Positions 1 to 5,659 of a stretch of DNA of 7,597 nucleotides are shown here, in pieces (position 1 is the first letter of the stretch; each line of letters starts with the position of its first letter). The translations under genes and the position numbers were made by a program. The stretch is from Clostridiaceae bacterium (GTDB lineage: Bacteria > Bacillota > Clostridia > Clostridiales > Clostridiaceae), in NCBI GenBank assembly GCA_003510765.1, contig DOKV01000203.1:1-7597 (forward strand). The letters run 5' to 3'. A model generated the notes under the pieces. That model was not told the origin of the DNA. It saw nothing but the letters and a program-made list of their open reading frames with translations, and searched no databases.

Positions 1-31
1 TCGCCGGAATATATGAACATGACTTCTCCAT
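1..31 (-). CDS. N-terminus of a divergent gene, cut by the window edge
   Basis: Read on the minus strand, an ATG at 31-29 opens a frame of ten codons (MEKSCSYIPA) that runs off the left edge. It is preceded by a near-perfect Shine-Dalgarno, GGGAGGAG, at 44-37, five bases from the ATG. That ribosome binding site is the main support, since ten codons are too few to identify a product. The gene would be divergent from the membrane-protein gene at 196, sharing the roughly 150-bp intergenic region for both promoters. No function is assigned. Confidence 0.45.
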   Translation of the reverse strand, partial: MEKSCSYIPA

Positions 32-103
32 GAAAGCTCCTCCCAGAATACGCCTTTGCATAGTTCCTTTCCCTGTACTGCAGAAGGTTTTTTCTAGGGA
101 GAG

Positions 104-132
104 TTTCGCTTTTCATCATTCCATACTATAAT
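104..132 (+). promoter_or_regulatory. Candidate sigma-A promoter for the left operon
   Basis: A perfect -10 hexamer TATAAT lies at 127-132. The best-spaced -35 candidate, TTTCGC at 104-109 (17-bp spacer), is weak. Transcription would begin near 139, leaving a leader of about 57 bases before the ATG at 196. The leader holds the ribosome binding site CGGAGG at 181-186 and no obvious terminator or riboswitch. The -10 is convincing by sequence, but the promoter as a whole is inference. Confidence 0.35.
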
Positions 133-195
133 AATACTGTTACAATTACTTGGACTCTAACGTCTATAGGAATCCACTCTCGGAGGCATCATACT

Positions 196-1086
196 ATGAA
201 TTTACTTAGAAAAGTGTTCAACAGAAAATATTTGTTCCCACTTTTATTTCTGTTGTTGTTCGTCATTTATTTTTATTTGTATCAAACAAGAGACCAAGAA
301 GAGATCTTCTTTGCTCTGTTTTACATTCTCATCGGCTTACTCATCGCACTCTTTTATTTACTAAAAGACTGGATTTATACCCCTGATAAGGTCCATTATA
401 CCCAAATGATCATGGAAGATGCCCTCTTTAACCATCGAGGGGAAATCCTTGAAACCTTTGAATCTTATCCCCTATACGATGAATTTGTCACCTTTCATCT
501 CACCAGAAAGTCTGAGGATCCCTATAACGACACTGTCTATTCTTTGCAAGCCGTACGCTATGTAAAGAACAAGATGATTGACTCTTTGTTCATTCCCATT
601 CAGCCAAAGGATCCACACTTGAAGAAATATGCCATGCCTTTAAACAATGCCATCGGTAGATTTTTAAGGTATGCAGGAAATACCCCCATCATTATTTACA
701 ACCAACCTTTTACCCATACCTATTTGAATATTAAACTGGATAAAGAGGTACACATTTCCTTTGTGGATGCCATGAAAATGAGTAAAGACCTTTATGGCAT
801 CACCAACAAACCCATTGGGCATTTGCAGCGTTACTTAAGGTTCTATAACCTAGAGGGAGATCAAGTTCGTGATGCGAAGGTCATTGGCGCCATTTATCTA
901 GATTATATCTACACTGTCTCTAAGCATCGTACGATGCTTGCCAAAAAACAAAAGGTTACCTCCTCAGCGGCCAAGGCTACAACCCCCAAAAAAGTACTTT
1001 CTACCAAAACCCCCGTCAAAGCTCAGGCACAAAAGATCGCTGAGAAAGACAAGAATACCAGCAACGGTTCTAGACCATCCTCGTAA
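196..1086 (+). CDS. Two-TM membrane protein with a degenerate DnaQ-exonuclease-like domain and lysine-rich tail
   Basis: The product is 296 residues and is not a family I can name. Two hydrophobic helices (about 12-29 and 37-57) are separated by a short acidic loop. The basic N-terminus (RKVFNRK) predicts both ends are cytoplasmic. Residues about 94-240 follow the order of a DnaQ-like DEDD 3'-5' exonuclease fold. A strand FVTFHLT sits where the D-x-E motif belongs (D to H101, E to T103). IIIYNQPFT matches the HNxPFD motif with N169 and F172 kept but D replaced by T173. FVDA near 191 matches the usual D-T strand, NKPIGHL matches the HKLxxLA helix, and D226 could be the last acidic residue, although its partner His is absent. 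If the resemblance is right, the domain is probably catalytically dead. Residues 243-296 are rich in Lys, Ala, Thr and Pro (12 Lys, two acidic residues), resembling a histone H1 tail. CGGAGG at 181-186, nine bases before the ATG, supports the start. It is first in a probable operon with the acylphosphatase, 35 bases downstream. The fold assignment is by eye only. Confidence 0.85.
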   Translation: MNLLRKVFNRKYLFPLLFLLLFVIYFYLYQTRDQEEIFFALFYILIGLLIALFYLLKDWIYTPDKVHYTQMIMEDALFNHRGEILETFESYPLYDEFVTFHLTRKSEDPYNDTVYSLQAVRYVKNKMIDSLFIPIQPKDPHLKKYAMPLNNAIGRFLRYAGNTPIIIYNQPFTHTYLNIKLDKEVHISFVDAMKMSKDLYGITNKPIGHLQRYLRFYNLEGDQVRDAKVIGAIYLDYIYTVSKHRTMLAKKQKVTSSAAKATTPKKVLSTKTPVKAQAQKIAEKDKNTSNGSRPSS

Positions 1087-1121
1087 AGTTATACACACCG
1101 CCACAAACAGGAGGAATGAAC

Positions 1122-1394
1122 ATGAAACGCCACTTCATTATTTTTACTGGTCGTGTCCAAGGTGTAGGATTTCGGTATTTCGCCTATCAAACTGCCCTGA
1201 ATCTTTCTCTCACCGGTCATGTTCGCAACTTACAGAACGGACAAGTGGCCTGTGAAGTTCAAGGAAGTGAGGAAGCGTTAGGGATCTTTCTTAGGAAAGT
1301 TCTCCGTGGAAATGGTTTTTTGAAAGTAGAAGATTATGCCCTAAAAGAGCTTCCTCCCCAGAAAGAGGAAAGGACATTTCACATAGATGCCTAG
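1122..1394 (+). CDS. acyP: Acylphosphatase
   Basis: The 90-residue product is the usual size for acylphosphatase (EC 3.6.1.7), a small cytosolic enzyme that hydrolyses acyl phosphates such as acetyl phosphate and carbamoyl phosphate. The signature GRVQGVGFRYF (10-20) carries the phosphate-binding loop and catalytic Arg18. GHVRNLQNG (32-40) carries the catalytic Asn36, with His where most members have Trp. An ATG also exists at 1116, but AGGAGG at 1109-1114 ends one base before it and lies seven bases before the ATG at 1122, so 1122 is the better start. The gap of 35 bases from the upstream gene has no terminator, which suggests cotranscription. Its physiological substrate here cannot be deduced from context. 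Confidence 0.93.
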   Translation: MKRHFIIFTGRVQGVGFRYFAYQTALNLSLTGHVRNLQNGQVACEVQGSEEALGIFLRKVLRGNGFLKVEDYALKELPPQKEERTFHIDA

Positions 1395-1470
1395 CCTTTC
1401 TTTGTATGGATCTTCCACATCTTCGTCAGAGTGCTCTCCCCATTTATTTTCGTTGAAAGGAGACTTGATC

Positions 1471-1719
1471 ATGGACCAACCTTTAATTGCAGCTCATGAA
1501 CCGAAACTCGTCCTTCTGAAGGAGGGAGAACCTCGCTATTGGTGTGCTTGTGGACGAAGTGATACACAACCATTTTGCGACGGTAGCCATAAAGGCACAA
1601 CGGACATCACCCCCCTGCTCTTTACAGCAGAGGACGCCGGGGAAAAAGCTTTATGTATGTGTAAACAAACCAAAACACCTCCCTACTGCGATGGGACGCA
1701 TAACAACCTTAAGCCCTGA
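1471..1719 (+). CDS. Dual CDGSH-type [2Fe-2S] iron-sulfur protein
   Basis: The product is 82 residues and carries two CDGSH (zf-CDGSH, mitoNEET-like) motifs. The first uses C25, C27, C36 and H40 (CxC-x8-CDGSH). The second uses C62, C64, C73 and H77 (CxC-x8-CDGTH). Each Cys3-His set is the known ligand pattern for a redox-active, acid-labile [2Fe-2S] cluster, so two clusters per chain are expected. There is no membrane anchor, unlike mitochondrial mitoNEET, so the protein should be soluble and cytosolic. It could act in electron transfer, redox sensing or cluster transfer, and nothing here decides between these. The frame is open from 1387, but AAAGGAGA at 1456-1463 with eight bases to the ATG marks 1471 as the start. 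It is probably the last gene of the left operon, 76 bases after the acylphosphatase and just ahead of a strong terminator. Confidence 0.92.
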   Translation: MDQPLIAAHEPKLVLLKEGEPRYWCACGRSDTQPFCDGSHKGTTDITPLLFTAEDAGEKALCMCKQTKTPPYCDGTHNNLKP

Positions 1720-1723
1720 CAAG

Positions 1724-1763
1724 AAGACCTTCTTCAGATGATCTGTCTGAGGAAGGTCTTTTG
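1724..1763 (+). terminator. Rho-independent terminator of the left operon
   Basis: Five bases after the CDGSH stop codon, AAGACCTTCTTCAGA (1724-1738) pairs with TCTGAGGAAGGTCTT-type sequence at 1746-1760. This gives a stem of about 15 bp with one G-T wobble and a short loop near 1739-1745. A brief T run follows (TCTTTTGG, T at 1759-1762). The T tract is short, but the stem is long and perfectly placed. Confidence 0.85.
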
Positions 1764-1819
1764 GTTAGGGCTGTATAGTGCTTTGACCAAAGCCTTGCCC
1801 CTGAAGGAGATCTCTCAAG

Positions 1820-1846
1820 ATGCCCTGGATTCATGTGAATTCTTGA
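1820..1846 (+). other. Possible micro-ORF or gene remnant with a good ribosome binding site
   Basis: AAGGAGA at 1804-1810 is followed nine bases later by ATG and eight codons (MPWIHVNS) ending in TGA at 1844-1846. The N-terminus resembles the Pro-first start of 4-oxalocrotonate tautomerase-family proteins, but nothing recognisable continues in any frame. It may be a decayed gene start, a leader peptide or chance. It lies upstream of, and slightly overlaps, the candidate glmS promoter, so it is probably not on the glmS transcript. Confidence 0.2.
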
Positions 1847-1884
1847 TAAAATTTCTAGCATTGATTAGGATTTTAGGATATAAT
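1843..1884 (+). promoter_or_regulatory. Candidate promoter region for the glmS ribozyme-glmS transcript
   Basis: Two overlapping possibilities are visible. One is TTGATA (1843-1848) with a 17-bp spacer to TAGGAT (1866-1871), a 5/6 and 4/6 match to sigma-A consensus. The other uses a perfect -10 TATAAT at 1879-1884 without a good -35 at 16-18 bp. Transcription would start around 1878 or 1891, placing about 40-55 bases ahead of the ribozyme cleavage site. Some promoter must lie between the terminator at 1763 and the ribozyme, and this is the best candidate. Confidence 0.45.
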
Positions 1885-1915
1885 ACTTTGTGAAGGCTTA
1901 AACAAGATATTATAT

Positions 1916-1931
1916 TTTCATATGTATGAAA
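1916..1931. repeat. Perfect inverted repeat just upstream of the ribozyme cleavage site
   Basis: TTTCATA (1916-1922), two bases TG, then TATGAAA (1925-1931) form a perfect 7-bp dyad. It ends two bases before the predicted cleavage point between 1933 and 1934. It could be an operator near the transcription start, or a hairpin in the short 5' fragment released by the ribozyme. The sequence is A+T-rich and may also be fortuitous. Confidence 0.5.
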
Positions 1932-1932
1932 T

Positions 1933-2062
1933 AGCGCCAGAGCCTAGCTTGCTAGGTTGACGAGGACGAAGTGATCGAAAATTCGGCGGATGCTTCGCGG
2001 TAGACACTACCGATAACTGTTAGGGAAAACCGGAGAGTAATCTCCGTCACAAGACTAACATG
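1933..2062 (+). ncRNA. glmS self-cleaving ribozyme/riboswitch
   Basis: This leader RNA binds glucosamine-6-phosphate as a cofactor and cleaves itself, lowering glmS expression when the product is abundant. The conserved core is unmistakable. AGCGCCAGAG holds the cleavage site (A1933/G1934). The sequence UUGACGAGG (1957-1965) follows P1, and AUCGAAAAUUCGGCGGAUG (1974-1992) is the core. P1 is short: GCCUAG (1942-1947) pairs with CUAGGU (1952-1957), closed by a CUUG loop. CGAAG (1967-1971) pairs with CUUCG (1993-1997). CGGUAG (1998-2003) pairs with CUACCG (2007-2012). In the P4 region UGUUAG (2018-2023) pairs with CUAACA (2055-2060), and CGGAGA (2031-2036) pairs with UCUCCG (2041-2046) around a GUAA tetraloop. 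The internal GGGAAAACC (2023-2031) matches the conserved pseudoknot strand. The 3' limit is approximate. glmS starts 45 bases further on. Confidence 0.96.
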
Positions 2063-2107
2063 GTGTATTAAGCCTGCTCAAAAATATTTTATGAGAGGTG
2101 TTTTTTT

Positions 2108-3934
2108 ATGTGTGGAATTGTAGGTTATGTCGGTGAAAAAGAAGTGGCGGAGGTCCTCATCAGTGGACTCTCCAAGTTAGAGTATCGTGGATACGACTCC
2201 GCAGGAATCTCTGTGTTGTCTAAAGAAGGACTCACTGTACGAAAAGCTGCTGGCCGTTTGCGAAATTTAGAAGAAAAGTTATCCATGGAGACCCTTGCTG
2301 GATCCATTGGCATTGGCCATACCAGATGGGCTACCCATGGCGCACCTTCTGACGAGAATTCTCACCCCCACAACAGCAACAACGGAAAGATTTCCGTTGT
2401 GCATAATGGCATCATTGAAAACTATGTAGAACTTAAAGAAATGCTGCAAGGTTTAGGCTATACCTTCTACTCGGATACCGATACAGAGGTGATCCCAAAC
2501 CTTATTGACCACTATTATGATGGAGATTTACTGGATGCTGTTCGTCGCGTGACCAAAGAACTTCGGGGCAGTTATGCTTTAGGCGTACTTTCCACGGAAG
2601 AACCCAACAAGCTTGTGGCCACAAGAAAAGACAGCCCCTTGGTCGTGGGTCTTTCAGAGGGTGAATCCTTCATCGCCTCTGATGTCCCCGCAGTACTGAA
2701 TTACACCAAGCACTTTGTGTATCTTAAGGATGGAGAGTTTGCTCAATTGACCCCCCAAGGAACCACCTTCTACTTAGCAGATGGCACCAAAGTGGAAAGA
2801 GATGTCACTGAGATTACTTGGAGCGCAGAATCTGCTGAAAAAGGCGGTTACGCACACTTTACCCTCAAAGAAATCTATGAGCAGCCCAAAGCACTCAAGG
2901 ATACCATGACTGGCAGAATTCATCCAGGTGAGCCTATTCGCTTAGATGATCTGCACATTTCCAAAGAGATGCTGTTAGATTATTCTAGAATCTATGTGGT
3001 GGCCTGTGGGACAGCTTATAATGCTGGTCTCATCGGAAAAGTAGCCATCGAGTCCCTTTCCAGAATTCCTGTGGAAGTGGATGTGGCCTCTGAGTTTAGA
3101 TATAGAAACCCCATCATTGATGCAAAGACCCTTCTTATTGTCATCAGCCAATCTGGAGAAACCGCCGATACTTTAGCCGTGCTTCGCGAAGCACAAAAAG
3201 AAGGCGCAAGAGTCCTTGCCATCACCAATGTTGTGGGCAGCTCCATCGCTCGTGAAGCGGATGATGTGTTCTACACTTGGGCAGGTCCTGAAATTGGCGT
3301 AGCCTCTACCAAAGCATACCTCACTATGCTGGTGGCCCTCTATAGCATTGGCATGTTCTTTGCAGAACTCCTTGGCACCGCGGAGAAGAGCTATCTAGAA
3401 GCCTTGAAGGTTGAGCTCCTAACACTACCAGAGAAAGTATCCAGCATCTTGGCAGACACCAAAAAAGTAGAATCCTTTGCTCATCGGATCCATGAAGAAA
3501 AAGATGTCTTCTTCCTGGGCCGAGGACTAGACTACCAGATTGCTGTGGAAGCTTCCTTGAAGCTTAAAGAGCTGTCCTATATTCATTCTGAAGCTTATCC
3601 CGGTGGAGAGCTTAAGCATGGCAGCATCGCGCTCATTGAAGAGGACATCACTGTCATCACCAGTTTGACCCAGCGTGGACTCTTTGAGAAAATGCAAAGC
3701 AACTTAAAAGAAGTCATTTCTAGAGGGGCAAAAGTCATGGCCATCACTTACGAAGATCATGATGATGTGTCCCACTATGCCGACGAGACCATTTTGATTC
3801 CCAGCACCATGGATCTCATCGCCCCCATCTTGGCTGTGGTCCCAACTCAACTCTTGGCTTATTATGTATCCCTATATAGGGGCCTTGATGTAGACAAACC
3901 AAGGAATCTGGCCAAGTCAGTGACCGTAGAATAG
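2108..3934 (+). CDS. glmS: Glutamine--fructose-6-phosphate aminotransferase (isomerizing)
   Basis: GlmS (EC 2.6.1.16) makes glucosamine-6-phosphate from fructose-6-phosphate and glutamine, the first step toward UDP-GlcNAc, peptidoglycan and teichoic acids. The 608 residues are full length. The N-terminal Ntn glutaminase domain (2 to about 220) begins with the nucleophile Cys2, exposed after Met removal, and has HTRWATHG (71-78), HNGIIENY (99-106) and SDTDTE (122-127). Two SIS sugar-isomerase domains follow. The first has CGT at 300-302 and SQSGET at 347-352. The second has FLGRG, E488 and H504 within GELKHG, and the C-terminal tail ends KSVTVE with the active-site Lys603. No catalytic residue appears missing. 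GAGAGGTG at 2093-2100 is followed by seven T residues and the ATG at 2108. Expression is expected to be controlled by the upstream ribozyme. The gene forms a single-gene unit between two terminators. Confidence 0.98.
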   Translation: MCGIVGYVGEKEVAEVLISGLSKLEYRGYDSAGISVLSKEGLTVRKAAGRLRNLEEKLSMETLAGSIGIGHTRWATHGAPSDENSHPHNSNNGKISVVHNGIIENYVELKEMLQGLGYTFYSDTDTEVIPNLIDHYYDGDLLDAVRRVTKELRGSYALGVLSTEEPNKLVATRKDSPLVVGLSEGESFIASDVPAVLNYTKHFVYLKDGEFAQLTPQGTTFYLADGTKVERDVTEITWSAESAEKGGYAHFTLKEIYEQPKALKDTMTGRIHPGEPIRLDDLHISKEMLLDYSRIYVVACGTAYNAGLIGKVAIESLSRIPVEVDVASEFRYRNPIIDAKTLLIVISQSGETADTLAVLREAQKEGARVLAITNVVGSSIAREADDVFYTWAGPEIGVASTKAYLTMLVALYSIGMFFAELLGTAEKSYLEALKVELLTLPEKVSSILADTKKVESFAHRIHEEKDVFFLGRGLDYQIAVEASLKLKELSYIHSEAYPGGELKHGSIALIEEDITVITSLTQRGLFEKMQSNLKEVISRGAKVMAITYEDHDDVSHYADETILIPSTMDLIAPILAVVPTQLLAYYVSLYRGLDVDKPRNLAKSVTVE

Positions 3935-3943
3935 AAAGAATTC

Positions 3944-3980
3944 AAAAGGCCTTCTGCAAAATCCTTGCAGAAGGCCTTTT
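3944..3980. terminator. Bidirectional terminator between convergent glmS and the MATE gene
   Basis: AAAAGGCCTTCTGCAA (3944-3959) and TTGCAGAAGGCCTTTT (3965-3980) are perfect inverted repeats around a five-base loop. The flanking A4 and T4 give a U run in either direction. It begins nine bases after the glmS stop codon. It also lies 83 bases beyond the minus-strand MATE stop, with no other hairpin seen in between, so it probably serves both transcripts. Confidence 0.88.
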
Positions 3981-4063
3981 ATCATGAGCTCTTTTACCAT
4001 CCTCCTATTTCTACGGGCGTTCCATCTCTTCTCTGTGGACACCCCTCTTCATTCTGTTCTTCT

Positions 4064-5485
4064 TTACTTGATCCGTATATACTTCCACTTATTGCTTTTA
4101 AATCGAGCATAGACAAAGACCCATCGAATGAGTTGATCCACAAGGACCGCAATCCAAGCCCCCATGAGTCCGAGCTCTAATTTACTCACCAAGATAAAAG
4201 CGAAAAACACACGGAATCCGAAGACTCCCACAAAGGTAGCCACCAAGGGCCAGAAGGTGTCTCCTGCTCCTCTTAAAGCGCCCGCTAAGATCAGTTGTGA
4301 GGATTGGAAAGGTTGCACCAAGGCAATGATTTTCAATGCCATGGAAGCATTTTCGATGATCACAGGGTCCGTGGTGTAAAGTCCTACAATCTGTGGACCT
4401 AAGAAAAAGAATCCCACGGCCATTCCTGTGGAAATAAGGGACCCCAATCGTCTGGTTTCTTTGGCATAGAGCTCTGCTTTTTTAAGGTTTTGGGCTCCTA
4501 AGGAGCGGCCAACCATGGAAGAAGCCGCTATACCAAAGGCTTGCCCTGGTTGGAAGGACAACCCTAAAATACTTAAGGCAATTTGATGAGAGGCATAAAT
4601 CACCGTACCAAGACTTGCCACGATCCGCACAAACATCAAAACCCCAATTCTCAAAGCCAAGGATTCCAGGGATGCCGGAACGCCTACACGTATGAGGTTT
4701 TGGATCACCGTTTTGTTATAGGTGAACTTCTTCTTAAAATCTATTTTCAAGGGACTTTCTTTTTTGGTGATGTAGCGCACCATCAAAATACTTGCCAAGA
4801 AGTGGGAAATGGCTGTGGAAATCCCCGCTCCTGTAACCCCTAAAGCCGGGAAGAAAAAGAGCCCATAGATCAGCACTGCATTGCCGATGACGTTCAAAAA
4901 GTTCACCCGAAGATTGATCCTCATGGGGGCTTTGGTCTCCCCAATACCTCGAAGGGCGGCGGTAATGGACATATTAAAACTCTGGAAGAGATACCCAATC
5001 ATGATGACTTTAAAGTAAGTTGCCCCAGCTGCAATGGTATCCGCTTCAGCACCCATGAAGAGCATAATCTCTTCTGTGAAGAGAAGACCGAAGGTGGACA
5101 AAGGGATGGCCAGGAACAAAATGTTCAGAAGGATCACATGCTTGAGCACAGAATCCACTCTATGGGGCTGCTTCGCACCCACATAACGGGCAATCATGGC
5201 AGTTCCACCTACATTTAGCGCTTGCGCCAAAGACAACCCAATGAACATGGGTTGATTGGTGATGCCCACCGAAGCCACCGAGGCAGCAGATAAAGCTTTA
5301 TCCGCAATCCACCCCAGCATCATCATGTCAATCATACCAAAAAGGGAACCCAGCACCAATTCAATGAGAATGGGCCAGGCTAAATGTAGTACATCATAGC
5401 GAATGGGGTTCTTTACAAAGAAGAAATAATCTTTCTTCTTCCTCTCTTTCTGTTCTTCTTCTATCTTTTGGTTCTCTTCCATCAT
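4064..5485 (-). CDS. MATE-family multidrug/cation efflux transporter
   Basis: The 473-residue protein has the length and pattern of a multi-drug and toxic compound extrusion carrier: about twelve hydrophobic helices in two homologous halves, with no signal peptide. The first half has the conserved stretch WPILIELVLGSLFGMIDMMMLG (about 37-58), then GITNQP and GTAMIARYVGA (about 94-104). The second half repeats this with GVPASLES, GIAASSMVGRSLGA and a LRGAGDTFWP loop. Members use a Na+ or H+ gradient to export cationic drugs, dyes or metabolites; the substrate cannot be read from sequence. The first 26 residues are unusually charged (Glu/Lys rich, cytoplasmic). The start is one of two adjacent ATG codons (5485 or 5482), with GAGG and GAGAG purine runs just upstream. 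It seems to be a monocistronic gene, convergent with glmS and separated from the upstream minus-strand operon by a terminator. Confidence 0.93.
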   Translation of the reverse strand: MMEENQKIEEEQKERKKKDYFFFVKNPIRYDVLHLAWPILIELVLGSLFGMIDMMMLGWIADKALSAASVASVGITNQPMFIGLSLAQALNVGGTAMIARYVGAKQPHRVDSVLKHVILLNILFLAIPLSTFGLLFTEEIMLFMGAEADTIAAGATYFKVIMIGYLFQSFNMSITAALRGIGETKAPMRINLRVNFLNVIGNAVLIYGLFFFPALGVTGAGISTAISHFLASILMVRYITKKESPLKIDFKKKFTYNKTVIQNLIRVGVPASLESLALRIGVLMFVRIVASLGTVIYASHQIALSILGLSFQPGQAFGIAASSMVGRSLGAQNLKKAELYAKETRRLGSLISTGMAVGFFFLGPQIVGLYTTDPVIIENASMALKIIALVQPFQSSQLILAGALRGAGDTFWPLVATFVGVFGFRVFFAFILVSKLELGLMGAWIAVLVDQLIRWVFVYARFKSNKWKYIRIK

Positions 5486-5527
5486 TATCTCTCATCCTCA
5501 ATCATTTCTCGTTTAAATCTAACTCTT

Positions 5528-5536
5528 AGTATACCA
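5528..5536 (-). promoter_or_regulatory. Candidate extended -10 promoter for the MATE gene
   Basis: On the minus strand TGGTATACT reads from 5536 to 5528. It is a good extended -10 (TG-n-TATACT), which can work without a strong -35, and none is apparent 17 bp upstream. The start of transcription would be near 5521, giving a leader of about 36 bases. The upstream operon ends at a terminator at 5651-5624, so a promoter in this gap is expected. Confidence 0.45.
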
Positions 5537-5623
5537 TAGGAAAAAACACACCCCTTCCTTTCCCTATACACAAGATTATAGAAAAGAACAGATTTATCTT
5601 CTTGAATCCTTATGATCTCAATC

Positions 5624-5651
5624 AAAAAGAGACCCTCATCTTGAAGGTCTC
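5624..5651 (-). terminator. Rho-independent terminator of the oxidoreductase-DUF3867 unit
   Basis: On the minus strand GAGACC (5651-5646) pairs with GGTCTC (5634-5629). The stem extends inward by U-G, U-A and C-G pairs to a five-base AAGAT loop. TTTTT follows directly (5628-5624). It begins eight bases after the stop codon of the upstream gene, the classical placement. Confidence 0.88.
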
Positions 5652-5659
5652 ATGCTCAT

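Noticed and set aside
1089..1097. TTATACACA, a perfect match to the DnaA-box consensus TTATNCACA
   Set aside because: It is a single site between two operon genes with no second box or AT-rich unwinding region. One such match in 7.6 kb can easily occur by chance.
938..1255. 105-codon plus-strand frame overlapping the membrane protein tail and the acylphosphatase
   Set aside because: It is in a different frame from two well-supported genes, is rich in Pro/Arg as expected from reading their A/C-rich codons out of frame, and lacks a ribosome binding site.
1387..1470. N-terminal extension of the CDGSH protein from the ATG at 1387
   Set aside because: The extra 28 residues are low-complexity and overlap the acylphosphatase end, and the good Shine-Dalgarno at 1456-1463 points to 1471.
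1780..1793. Small inverted repeat GCTTTG-AC-CAAAGC between the terminator and the glmS promoter
   Set aside because: It has a two-base loop, no T run and no clear relation to either neighbour; too short to claim as a site.
4164..4843. Plus-strand frames opposite the MATE gene
   Set aside because: They lie wholly inside a well-recognised minus-strand transporter gene, with no homology-like motifs or ribosome binding sites. The same applies to the short frames opposite glmS, the DUF3867-like gene and the oxidoreductase.
5485..5505. Minus-strand six-codon ORF (MIEDER) whose TAA overlaps the MATE ATG
   Set aside because: It has no good Shine-Dalgarno of its own and is short enough to be chance; an upstream coupling ORF cannot be supported.
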